NCBI GenBank assembly: GCA_022708005.1 | Contig: JAKIZN010000138.1 | Location: forward strand, 1-5,323 | Length of the DNA stretch: 5,323 nucleotides | Direction of reading: 5' to 3' | From: Bacteroidota bacterium | Lineage (GTDB): Bacteria > Bacteroidota > Ignavibacteria > Kapaibacteriales > UBA2268 | In this document: one piece after another, positions 1 to 5,310 of the stretch | How positions within the stretch are numbered: the first letter of the stretch is position 1 | How the letters are laid out: each line of letters begins with the position of its first letter | The notes under the pieces: generated by a model | What the model was told of the DNA's origin: nothing | The model's input: only the letters and a program-made list of their open reading frames with translations | Database searches by the model: none | Translations under genes and position numbers: made by a program

Positions 1-178
1 TCCTTATATAGTGAACATCGCCACGCACCACTGTATTATACCATATTGAAACATTTTCACCGATTTCTACATCGCCAATAATTTTAACCCCTTCGCAAAT
101 AAACGCAGTCGGGTGGATTATCGGTGTTTTGCCATTATACGTTATTATGCTTCCGTTCTGACCTGTTTCTAAATGCAT
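1..178 (-). CDS. Gamma-carbonic-anhydrase family protein (hexapeptide-repeat, YrdA/PaaY-like), N-terminal part
   Basis: Only the first 59 codons lie in the window; the gene continues past base 1. The visible protein opens with a short lead, then has the family's 'IHPTAFI...GDVEIGENVSIWYN' pattern, followed by V-V-R-G-D-V at residues 50-55. This is the left-handed beta-helix (hexapeptide repeat) start. The Arg52/Asp54 pair corresponds to the conserved Arg and Asp near the metal site in gamma-class carbonic anhydrases. The zinc-binding histidines would lie downstream, outside the window, so catalytic activity cannot be judged. Family members are cytosolic trimers; many are annotated as carbonic anhydrase or acetyltransferase-like without proven activity. 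The ATG at 178-176 is preceded by AAGAGGA at 190-184, a good ribosome binding site. It lies 17 bases after the J-domain gene on the same strand, so the two are probably co-transcribed. The family call is firm; the substrate is not. Confidence 0.88.
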   Translation of the reverse strand, partial: MHLETGQNGSIITYNGKTPIIHPTAFICEGVKIIGDVEIGENVSIWYNTVVRGDVHYIR

Positions 179-195
179 CGCGATCCTCTTAAATA

Positions 196-504
196 CTATT
201 TTTTTGACTTTTTAGTTTTATATTGCTTTTTGAGGGTCTTTTGCAGTTCTTTTAATTTTTTTATAGCTTCTTCTTTAATTTCTTCATATCGATAGACTTG
301 CAAACTATAATCAAGCCTGCGGTCAAGATCGCCAAGGAAGTAGTACGCTTCATTTATTTCATTGAACCTATCTAAAAAATATTCATCGCCATTATGCAAA
401 TCGGGATGGTATTTCCTTGCAAGTGCATAATAAGCTTTTTTTATATCGAATTTAGATGCTGTCCGCTCTATTCCTAATATTTTATAGTAGTCCTTTGGCT
501 TCAT
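196..504 (-). CDS. Small J-domain (DnaJ-like) co-chaperone, type III
   Basis: The 102-residue protein is almost entirely one J domain. 'DYYKILGI' at residues 5-12 is helix I, 'IKKAYYALARKYHPD' at 21-35 is helix II plus the HPD loop (residues 33-35), which stimulates DnaK ATP hydrolysis, and 'FNEINEAYYFLGD' at 47-59 is helix III. There is no Gly/Phe region, zinc-finger domain or client-binding C-terminal domain, so this is not DnaJ itself. Residues 73-102 form a highly charged, lysine-rich helix that ends the protein and may bind a partner or nucleic acid (inference). I chose the ATG at 504-502 because a J domain normally begins right there. An in-frame GTG at 531 would add nine hydrophobic residues with no clear ribosome binding site. 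The gene probably shares a transcript with the gamma-carbonic-anhydrase gene 17 bases downstream. The J domain is certain; the client is unknown. Confidence 0.88.
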   Translation of the reverse strand: MKPKDYYKILGIERTASKFDIKKAYYALARKYHPDLHNGDEYFLDRFNEINEAYYFLGDLDRRLDYSLQVYRYEEIKEEAIKKLKELQKTLKKQYKTKKSKK

Positions 505-622
505 TTTCCACAAAAGCAAACTCAAAAACACTATAAAAACGAAAATTTACTGAAAGTATTACACTATTTGGATATTATCGCTAAGATTAAGAAGTTTGAA
601 TTGGGATTTTTATGATTAGAGT

Positions 623-659
623 GATTAATACCAAATAATGCAATAAGAGCTCTAACTGA
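623..659. repeat. Diverged copy of an intergenic repeat (partner at 5142-5178)
   Basis: Bases 623-659 align without gaps to 5142-5178 at about 28 of 37 positions. The first 18 bases differ at only two positions and share CCAAATAATG. At the same alignment position each copy has a different perfect 8-base palindrome: AGAGCTCT at 646-653 here and GGAATTCC at 5165-5172 in the partner. The copy lies in the divergent promoter region between the J-domain and TPR genes. It may be a remnant of a dispersed repeat family; two copies in one window do not establish its boundaries. Confidence 0.5.
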
Positions 660-690
660 TTGCGTATCCATAAGGGAAAGTTAGGCTTTA

Positions 691-724
691 AGGTGTCCTA
701 CACCTTCGAAGATGTAGGACATCT
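691..724. repeat. 34-base near-perfect palindrome / hairpin
   Basis: The arms TGTCCTACA (694-702) and TGTAGGACA (713-721) are perfect 9-base inverted repeats. After one C/A mismatch at 703/712 the symmetry continues into the palindromic centre CTTCGAAG (704-711). Outward it extends through a G-T wobble (693/722) and two more pairs (692/723, 691/724). It lies between divergent genes, where a transcription terminator is not expected, and has no T-run after it. It is better read as a palindromic intergenic repeat or a protein-binding site. Confidence 0.65.
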
Positions 725-757
725 GGAGAATGGCAGATAGGCAATTGGAAAGTTTTT

Positions 758-797
758 ATTGAATTATTTGGGTTCAATCTTGAAAATCGTGTTCAAG
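758..797. promoter_or_regulatory. Two adjacent small dyads (alternating TTGAA / TTCAA)
   Basis: ATTGAA (758-763) pairs with TTCAAT (773-778). Immediately after it, CTTGAA (779-784) pairs with TTCAAG (792-797). Two six-base dyads back to back, 93-132 bases before the TPR start codon, could be operator half-sites. In AT-rich DNA such short arms can also arise by chance, so confidence is low. Confidence 0.2.
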
Positions 798-889
798 CTA
801 AAATAATCATAAAATATCTTTGTTTATTACAATAAATAATTGTAATATTATTTTTATAAATTTTGATGATTTGAAAAAGAACATAAAAA

Positions 890-2317
890 ATGGATCCAAT
901 AGATTATAATGATGATTTCGATGAATCATTCCCCGAAGATATAGAAGAACAATTGCGGCGTTACCGCAAGGCTCTTCGCCGCAGGCACTTGGGTAATGAT
1001 GACCTTCCAAGTGCCGAATCTTTGGAAATGCTAGTAGATTATTGCATGTCCATCAATCAGTTCGATGATGCTTTGGCTTTCTGCAATTTGCTTATTGAAT
1101 ATATGCCTTATTCGGCTGACGCTGTCAATCGGAAGTGTGCTATATTGTTCAATCTCGGCAAATATAAAGAAGCACTCGAAATATCTAAAGCCGCGGTGGA
1201 GCAATATCCAGACGATATAGAATCGCTGCTCAATTACGCTATTTCATTAGAAAATACTGGCAGTCCGCTCGATGCGCTTAGCGTCATATCTAAAGCGCAT
1301 TCTATAGACCCGACCAATGAAGATGTGATTTTCCAGATGGGGCTTATTTGCCAAACTTTGAAAGAATACGACCACGCTATTGCAATATTTTCTGAAATTG
1401 AGGATAATGCGAATTTCTCCAAAGATATTTTCCAAGAAATTGCATATTGCTATACAAATTTGAACGACAACGAGAAGGCAGCCGAATACTACAAAAAAGC
1501 TATAGACGAAAATCCATACGACTATTATCTATGGTTCAATCTCGGATTAGTTTATACTTATAACGAAAAATATTTTAAGGCTATCGATGCTTACAAAATG
1601 GCAATAGCGATTAACCCTAAATTTTTAGTTTGCTGGTTTAATTTAGGCAACGTTTATTCATCTATTGGGCATTTGAAGGACGCTGCGGACTGCTATAAAG
1701 AATGCGTTAAAATCAATCATAGCGATATAGATTCTCTGCATAACCTTGCGAGCGTGCTCGGCGACAGCGGAGATTACCGCCAAGCTATTGCCGTATTTAG
1801 TAGAATTTTGCAGCTAAAGCCACATTATTATCCCGCACTTTTTGGCAGGGGCATTTGCTACGATGCTTTAGAAGAATACGAGATGGCGCTGCAAGATTAT
1901 GATGAATGCTTGAAGTTGAAGACTGATTATGCAGATGTGCTTTATGCAAAGGGCGATGTTTATTATAATATGGAAAATTTAGAGCTTGCGGCAGAATCGT
2001 ATAAATTAGCATTGGAAATAGAGCCTTATAATTCTGAAATACTTTATGATTACGCACAAACGTCATTTGAAAAAGGCGATTATGAAGCAGCTCTAAAGGC
2101 GAGCGAAACTTTGGCTGAGCTGAGCCCAATGTGGAGCGATGTTTTTTATCTTAGGGCTAAAATATATGCAAAGCTCGGAGAAATCGATAATTTTATCATA
2201 GAATTAGCTAATTCTATCAATGCCGAGCCTACAAAGAAATTTCAAGCTATAGAAGAATTAAAAGATTTTATCTTACAAATTGAAAATTTCGACAATAGGT
2301 TGAACGAAAAGATATAG
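890..2317 (+). CDS. Tetratricopeptide repeat (TPR) protein, 12 repeats
   Basis: The 475-residue protein is one long TPR solenoid. From residue 42 to 449 it divides into twelve units of exactly 34 residues with no insertion: 42-75, 76-109, 110-143, and so on to 416-449. Canonical repeats include the units starting at 178 ('A-Y-C-Y...A-A-E-Y-Y-K-K-A-I-D-E-N-P'), 212 and 348. The first 20 residues are strongly acidic, and residues 21-33 are arginine-rich. The last 26 residues form a probable capping helix. There is no signal peptide, membrane segment or catalytic domain, so it should be a cytosolic protein-interaction scaffold. It has ten cysteines with no metal-binding spacing. An in-frame stop just upstream (884-886) makes the ATG at 890 the first possible start; the ribosome binding site is weak and A-rich. 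The flagellar genes follow 285 bases later on the same strand with no clear terminator between, so a flagellar role is possible but unproven. Confidence 0.93.
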   Translation: MDPIDYNDDFDESFPEDIEEQLRRYRKALRRRHLGNDDLPSAESLEMLVDYCMSINQFDDALAFCNLLIEYMPYSADAVNRKCAILFNLGKYKEALEISKAAVEQYPDDIESLLNYAISLENTGSPLDALSVISKAHSIDPTNEDVIFQMGLICQTLKEYDHAIAIFSEIEDNANFSKDIFQEIAYCYTNLNDNEKAAEYYKKAIDENPYDYYLWFNLGLVYTYNEKYFKAIDAYKMAIAINPKFLVCWFNLGNVYSSIGHLKDAADCYKECVKINHSDIDSLHNLASVLGDSGDYRQAIAVFSRILQLKPHYYPALFGRGICYDALEEYEMALQDYDECLKLKTDYADVLYAKGDVYYNMENLELAAESYKLALEIEPYNSEILYDYAQTSFEKGDYEAALKASETLAELSPMWSDVFYLRAKIYAKLGEIDNFIIELANSINAEPTKKFQAIEELKDFILQIENFDNRLNEKI

Positions 2318-2510
2318 TGCCTTGATGCTGTGGTGAATATAAATAACCATATTTAGCTTTGCTGTTCAATATTATCAAGTATAATTTTTAATTTTCGTTG
2401 CAATGCTATCGATATAATTTGCACTATATAAAATTTTAACACTTGCAAGTTTATAAAATACAAGCAATTGCAGATATTTCCAATAAATAATCCAAATAAT
2501 ATCAGTCTTA

Positions 2511-2526
2511 TGGCACTTTTTTTTCT
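2511..2526 (+). promoter_or_regulatory. Partial sigma-54-type -24/-12 element upstream of fliL
   Basis: TGGCAC at 2511-2516 is a perfect sigma-54 -24 half. Five bases later TTTCT (2522-2526) matches the -12 half TTGCW except that the key G is T. If used, transcription would start near 2537, so that the inverted repeat at 2542-2582 would form the very 5' end of the fliL message. Flagellar operons in many bacteria use sigma-54. The missing -12 G and the surrounding T-run make this a weak candidate only. Confidence 0.22.
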
Positions 2527-2541
2527 AATAAGTTTCGAAAG

Positions 2542-2582
2542 ATTATCGTCATACTTAAGAAATATAAAGTTATGACGATAAT
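2542..2582 (+). promoter_or_regulatory. Strong inverted repeat just upstream of fliL (operator or 5'-leader hairpin)
   Basis: ATTATCGTCATA (2542-2553) is exactly reverse-complementary to TATGACGATAAT (2571-2582), with 17 bases between the arms. Alternatively, leaving T2571 as a bulge lets ACTT (2553-2556) pair with AAGT (2567-2570), giving 15 pairs around a 10-base loop. The element ends 10 bases before the fliL Shine-Dalgarno sequence and 20 bases before its ATG, and it is not followed by a T-run. It is therefore better placed to control the flagellar operon, as a repressor or activator site or as an mRNA leader hairpin, than to terminate the TPR transcript 225 bases upstream. The structure is seen directly; its role is inference. 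Confidence 0.6.
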
Positions 2583-2592
2583 TATAGGAAAT

Positions 2593-2598
2593 GGAGGA
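2593..2598 (+). promoter_or_regulatory. Ribosome binding site that sets the fliL start
   Basis: GGAGGA, followed by TTTT, precedes the ATG at 2603 at normal spacing. An upstream in-frame ATG at 2591 overlaps this site and has only AGGA two bases before it, too close to use. The site therefore favours the start at 2603 and a protein beginning MADEKPEE. Confidence 0.75.
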
Positions 2599-2602
2599 TT
2601 TT

Positions 2603-3232
2603 ATGGCAGACGAAAAACCTGAAGAAGTAGAAGTACAAGAGCCGCAAAAGAAAGAAAAGAAATCTTTGGGCGTGTCCTTGCCGCTTGTAATAGTTGCAGC
2701 GGTGGGAATATTAGTAATAATCGTTCTTGGAGTGATACTTGGCGTTGTGCTTTCCAATAAGTTTATTGGCAACGAAGGCGCTGCCGATGGCAAAGGAAAT
2801 ACCGCAGGTACTGCCCAAACTTCACAAGCTGCGGGCGATGGTATGACAGTAGAAAATGGATACTTATCCAAGTTGGAAGATGTTTTGCTTATGGAAACTG
2901 GCAGAATAACAACCAACCCAAAAGGCTCGCCATCTGTGTTTGTAGTGGTTAATTTTAGTATTGAGTTTAAAAAAATGGATCCAGACAATAGCAATCTGAA
3001 AACTTTAGCAAAGGGATCTACAGTCGATATGGAGCATCCTTTTATGAAGAAATTGATGGCTAAATTGCGAGGAGTTCTAAATAATATGTTAGCTTCCTAC
3101 ACTCAACAAGAGCTACTCGATAAGCGTCAAGAGCTACCAGATATGGTAAAAGAGGCGCTAAAACCAATTTTTCGGGAGTATGAGTTAGCGCTTGGAGATG
3201 TAGCAATGCAGGAATTTATTATACAAGATTAA
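2603..3232 (+). CDS. fliL: Flagellar basal-body-associated protein FliL
   Basis: FliL is an inner-membrane protein that surrounds or supports the MotA/MotB stator and affects torque and swarming. The 209-residue protein has a short charged cytoplasmic tail ending in KKEKK (16-20), one long transmembrane segment at about 22-51, a Gly/Ala/Thr-rich linker (56-82) and a periplasmic domain from about 85. That domain starts with the beta strand 'SVFVVVNFSIEF' (111-122), continues with an alpha-helical part (144-195), and ends 'DVAMQEFIIQD', the typical FliL ending in which a hydrophobic strand closes the fold. Its sequence diverges from textbook FliL, so the call rests on topology, the C-terminal motif and position right before fliM. 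The start at 2603 is chosen over 2591 because GGAGGA lies between them. It is the first gene of the flagellar block, and the inverted repeat 20 bases upstream may regulate it. The stop is 8 bases before fliM. Confidence 0.88.
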   Translation: MADEKPEEVEVQEPQKKEKKSLGVSLPLVIVAAVGILVIIVLGVILGVVLSNKFIGNEGAADGKGNTAGTAQTSQAAGDGMTVENGYLSKLEDVLLMETGRITTNPKGSPSVFVVVNFSIEFKKMDPDNSNLKTLAKGSTVDMEHPFMKKLMAKLRGVLNNMLASYTQQELLDKRQELPDMVKEALKPIFREYELALGDVAMQEFIIQD

Positions 3233-3240
3233 AGTGTTAT

Positions 3241-4275
3241 ATGGCAGACGTACTATCACAAAACGAAATTGACAGCCTGCTTAGCGAAATGACAAGCGGA
3301 CGGGTCGATGTCGACGATGTCTTAAGCGGAAAATACGCCAAAGGCGACGTTTCCAACTATGACTTTCGTCGCCCTAACCGTATTTCAAAAAACCAAGTTA
3401 GGACGTTAAGTTCTGTTCACGAAAGCTTTGCAGAAGTTTTCGGCTACTACCTTGTGTCGAGGCTTCAAACGGTAGTAGCTATTACGGTTACGTCAGTCGA
3501 CCAGCTATTTTATAGCGAGTTCATCTTATCTGTTTCTAATCCGAGCTGCTTGTATGTGTTCGATATAGAAGGTACAGACGGCAGCGGCATATTAGAAGTA
3601 AGCCCGCAGTTAGCATTAACTGTGGTAGAAAGGCTGCTCGGCGGCTCAGGCGAATCTGTGCCGAAGTCCCGCACTATTACTCCGATTGAGCAGGCAGTTG
3701 TTCGAGGCATTATCGAGCATGCTCTATACGATTTAAGAAGTGCGTGGCGCTCTATTGCCGACTTGAATTTTCAATATCAACGGCTTGAAACAGAGGCAGA
3801 TTTTGTGCAAGTAGCTCCATCGTCGGAAATTGTTGTAGTAGTTTCTTTCGATGTTAATATTGGAGTGCATACGTTTTTGATGAATTTGTGTTTCCCTACT
3901 TTTGCTTTGGAGGAAGTGCTGGCTAAGCTAAATCGCCAGCAAATTACAACTACTGTTGGCAGGCAAAGCCCGAAGCGAATGCGAGAGAATATGGTCGTGC
4001 TTAACCAGCAAATATCAAAGACGCACTTGCCCATAATTGCTGAGCTTGGCAAAACTTCGCTTACTGTGGGCGATTTAATGAGTCTAAATGTAGGCGATGT
4101 TATTAAATTGAAAAAAAGAATAAACCAAGAATTAGAGGTTATCATCGCAGGCAAACGAAAGCTTGCTGCTCGTCCCGGAACAGTTGATGGAAAGAGAGCA
4201 GTGAGAGTTACCCGCCCGCTGTCAGACGATGACCTTGTAGAAGAAGATATTTCATATAAAGATAAGGAAGAATAA
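3241..4275 (+). CDS. fliM: Flagellar motor switch protein FliM
   Basis: FliM is the middle part of the C-ring; it receives CheY-P and passes the signal to FliG to reverse rotation. All three regions are present in 344 residues. The N-terminal peptide 'LSQNEIDSLLS' (5-15) is the CheY-P-binding segment. A CheC-like middle domain spans about 45-235, beginning 'YDFRRPNRISKNQVRTL' (40-56) and including the GGSG motif at 134-137 (GGxG loop, important for the FliG contact). A C-terminal SPOA domain spans about 255-326 and contacts FliN. A short acidic tail follows. Length is normal for the family. The start lies 8 bases after the fliL stop with only a weak Shine-Dalgarno (AAAGTG), which suggests translation helped by coupling to fliL. 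fliN begins 2 bases after the stop. Nothing essential appears missing. Confidence 0.98.
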   Translation: MADVLSQNEIDSLLSEMTSGRVDVDDVLSGKYAKGDVSNYDFRRPNRISKNQVRTLSSVHESFAEVFGYYLVSRLQTVVAITVTSVDQLFYSEFILSVSNPSCLYVFDIEGTDGSGILEVSPQLALTVVERLLGGSGESVPKSRTITPIEQAVVRGIIEHALYDLRSAWRSIADLNFQYQRLETEADFVQVAPSSEIVVVVSFDVNIGVHTFLMNLCFPTFALEEVLAKLNRQQITTTVGRQSPKRMRENMVVLNQQISKTHLPIIAELGKTSLTVGDLMSLNVGDVIKLKKRINQELEVIIAGKRKLAARPGTVDGKRAVRVTRPLSDDDLVEEDISYKDKEE

Positions 4276-4277
4276 TC

Positions 4278-4706
4278 ATGACAATGACACAAGAAGAAAT
4301 CGATGCCTTGATCTCAGGTGGTGGAGCAGCAGAGGAAGATGCTTTTGTCGAACACGATGAAGATAGTGATTCTCCCTCGCAGGTCGACTCGGCTAAATTC
4401 CCCGATATGCAAATCGGTGGGCAAGGTGCTTATTCTCCCTTAGATCCCAAGCTGGAGTTGCTTTACGATTTGCAACTGCCCGTTTCTATTGAGTTAGGTC
4501 GCACAAATATGCTTATACGCGATATATTGAGATTAGGCAGAGGCTCTGTTATCGAGTTCGATAAACTCGTTAGCGAACCAGTTGATGTGCTGATTAATGG
4601 AAAAAAAGTTGCAGAAGGCGAAGTAGTTGTTATCGATAAGCACTTTGGTATTAGAATCACAACACTTGTAGACCCGACCGATAGGTTGCGCGGATTAAGA
4701 AGATAA
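4278..4706 (+). CDS. fliN: Flagellar motor switch protein FliN with N-terminal CheY-binding-like peptide
   Basis: FliN forms the bottom ring of the flagellar switch and helps dock export substrates through FliH. The 142-residue protein has its SPOA domain at about 60-136: 'LELLYDLQLPVSIELGR' (59-75), 'RDILRLGRGSVIEFDK' (81-96), 'PVDVLINGKKVAEGEVVVID' (101-120) and 'FGIRIT' (123-128), a textbook FliN core. Upstream is an acidic, disordered linker (19-40). The extreme N-terminus reads 'TQEEIDALIS' (4-13), close to the CheY-P-binding peptide of FliM. That feature is known in FliY, but FliY also carries a CheC-like phosphatase domain, which is absent here. AAGGAAG at 4264-4270, inside the end of fliM, is a good ribosome binding site for the ATG at 4278; a second ATG at 4284 is less well placed. 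Translation is probably coupled to fliM. Confidence 0.97.
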   Translation: MTMTQEEIDALISGGGAAEEDAFVEHDEDSDSPSQVDSAKFPDMQIGGQGAYSPLDPKLELLYDLQLPVSIELGRTNMLIRDILRLGRGSVIEFDKLVSEPVDVLINGKKVAEGEVVVIDKHFGIRITTLVDPTDRLRGLRR

Positions 4707-4722
4707 AATAGGAAATTTAGCT

Positions 4723-5115
4723 ATGGATGGCTCTCTTTTAAAATCTTTTGCAGTTTTAATTGCTGCAGTAGGCATTGTTTTTGCAGTTTTAGTCTTGCTT
4801 AAACGATTTTCCAAACGTTTCACAAGTCAAAATAATGCCGTTCAAATGAAAATACTATCCAAAATGGCTCTCAACGCCAAAAGCCATTTATATATAGTCG
4901 AAGCCGACGGTAAAACTTTGCTGCTTGGAGTAACAGAGAAGAATATTTCCATTTTATCTGAACTTTCAGACTCGCAGCGAGTTTCTTCATTTAATATTTC
5001 TAGGCAAAGGCAGGTTAAGCAAAAAACTGGCGAAAGCGAAGAGGCTATTTCGCCACAAAGCAAGAAAAATCTATCTTTCGCGAGTTTTTTGAAATCATCG
5101 ATTGGAGTAAAATAA
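4723..5115 (+). CDS. fliO: Flagellar biosynthetic protein FliO
   Basis: FliO is a small membrane protein that helps assemble the FliP ring of the flagellar export gate. The 130-residue protein has one transmembrane segment at about 8-26, followed by a basic stretch (27-32) that should face the cytoplasm. The small FliO domain comes next: 'MKILSKMALNAKSHLYIVE' (42-60) and 'GKTLLLGVTEKNISILSEL' (63-81), which match the family pattern '...l.pk.slyvvevg...lLlGvt...i..L.el'. The tail (82-130) is Ser/Lys/Gln-rich and poorly conserved, with a hydrophobic end. FliO is often missed because it is short and variable; position after fliN strengthens the call. TAGGAA at 4709-4714 is the ribosome binding site, and the gene starts 16 bases after the fliN stop. 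fliP, the usual next gene, does not follow within the remaining 208 bases. Confidence 0.9.
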   Translation: MDGSLLKSFAVLIAAVGIVFAVLVLLKRFSKRFTSQNNAVQMKILSKMALNAKSHLYIVEADGKTLLLGVTEKNISILSELSDSQRVSSFNISRQRQVKQKTGESEEAISPQSKKNLSFASFLKSSIGVK

Positions 5116-5141
5116 GCCGCGTTTTCTGAATACGATCATGG

Positions 5142-5178
5142 GATTAACCCCAAATAATGTATTAGGAATTCCATCTGA
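5142..5178. repeat. Diverged copy of the intergenic repeat at 623-659
   Basis: This segment aligns without gaps to 623-659 at about 28 of 37 positions, best across GATTAA..CCAAATAATG. Its internal palindrome GGAATTCC (5165-5172) sits at the same alignment position as AGAGCTCT in the other copy, with both changed base pairs compensated. It starts 26 bases after the fliO stop and leads into the hairpin-containing stretch at 5240-5310, so the two may be parts of one composite repeat. I see no coding potential in it. Confidence 0.5.
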
Positions 5179-5239
5179 CAATGTCTTTAAGCGGGGCAGT
5201 CTCAAAAGGGTGGGCTGATGCCTTGTTTGGGTTTATTTT

Positions 5240-5310
5240 AATCCCGAAGGGATTTGATGTTTGTAGAAAATAAGATTGCATAACCCAATGCGACTCCTAC
5301 GGAGTCGTAT
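5240..5310. repeat. Hairpin-spacer-hairpin intergenic repeat of FCB type
   Basis: The first hairpin is AATCCC (5240-5245), loop GAA, GGGATT (5249-5254). It is followed by TGATGTTTGTAGAAAA (5255-5270). The second hairpin is ATGCGACTCC (5288-5297), loop TAC, GGAGTCGTAT (5301-5310), ten pairs including one G-T. Short perfect hairpins coupled to a TTTGTAGAAAA-like core resemble dispersed intergenic repeats that I associate with Bacteroidota/Chlorobi-group genomes (from memory, not from a search). Neither hairpin is followed by a T-run, so an intrinsic terminator for the flagellar operon is not clearly shown, although the stems could still slow transcription or protect the mRNA end. The rest of 5116-5323 shows no open reading frame. 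Confidence 0.6.

Larger units (their letters stand above)
505..889. other. Divergent intergenic region with repeats
   Basis: This non-coding stretch separates the leftward J-domain gene from the rightward TPR gene and should contain both promoters. I found no convincing open reading frame in it. It holds a segment at 623-659 similar to one downstream of fliO, a 34-base near-palindrome at 691-724, and two small dyads at 758-797. The last 100 bases before the TPR gene are extremely AT-rich. A TATCTTTG at 815-822 matches the Bacteroidota -7 consensus TAnnTTTG, but I see no TTG/TTTG at the expected distance upstream, so I do not call it a promoter. Confidence 0.7.

Noticed and set aside
505..531. 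Nine-residue N-terminal extension of the J-domain protein from a GTG at 531
   Set aside because: The extension (MFLSLLLWK) has no ribosome binding site and J domains usually begin within a few residues of the start; the ATG at 504 is preferred.
815..822. TATCTTTG matching the Bacteroidota -7 promoter motif
   Set aside because: No TTG/TTTG element at the expected distance upstream; such a short motif is common by chance in AT-rich DNA.
807..1010. Minus-strand open frame overlapping the TPR start
   Set aside because: Its end runs through AT-rich intergenic DNA giving a Phe/Ile/Lys-rich tail; it overlaps the well-supported TPR N-terminus.
1797..2129. Minus-strand open frame of 110 codons within the TPR gene
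   Set aside because: Antisense to clear TPR repeats with no recognisable domain.
2441..2450. 10-base palindrome ACTTGCAAGT in the TPR-fliL spacer
   Set aside because: Too short and without loop, T-run or repeat copies in the window to support a function.
2510..2575. 21-codon + strand mini-frame ahead of fliL, overlapping the inverted repeat
   Set aside because: A leader peptide was considered, but there is no ribosome binding site before its ATG and the frame is probably incidental in AT-rich DNA.
2565..2581. Sigma-28-like boxes (TAAAGTT and ACGATAA) before fliL
   Set aside because: Both halves resemble the flagellar sigma-28 consensus but are adjacent instead of about 11 bases apart, and both lie inside the inverted repeat.
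2353..2994. Minus-strand open frame of 213 codons
   Set aside because: It is antisense to the 5' half of fliL and to the AT-rich spacer. Its Ser/Thr/Ile-rich composition shows no domain, and fliL is well supported on the other strand.
3777..4292. Minus-strand open frame of 171 codons
   Set aside because: It lies wholly antisense to the fliM C-terminal region and the first codons of fliN; low-complexity serine-rich product typical of a shadow frame.
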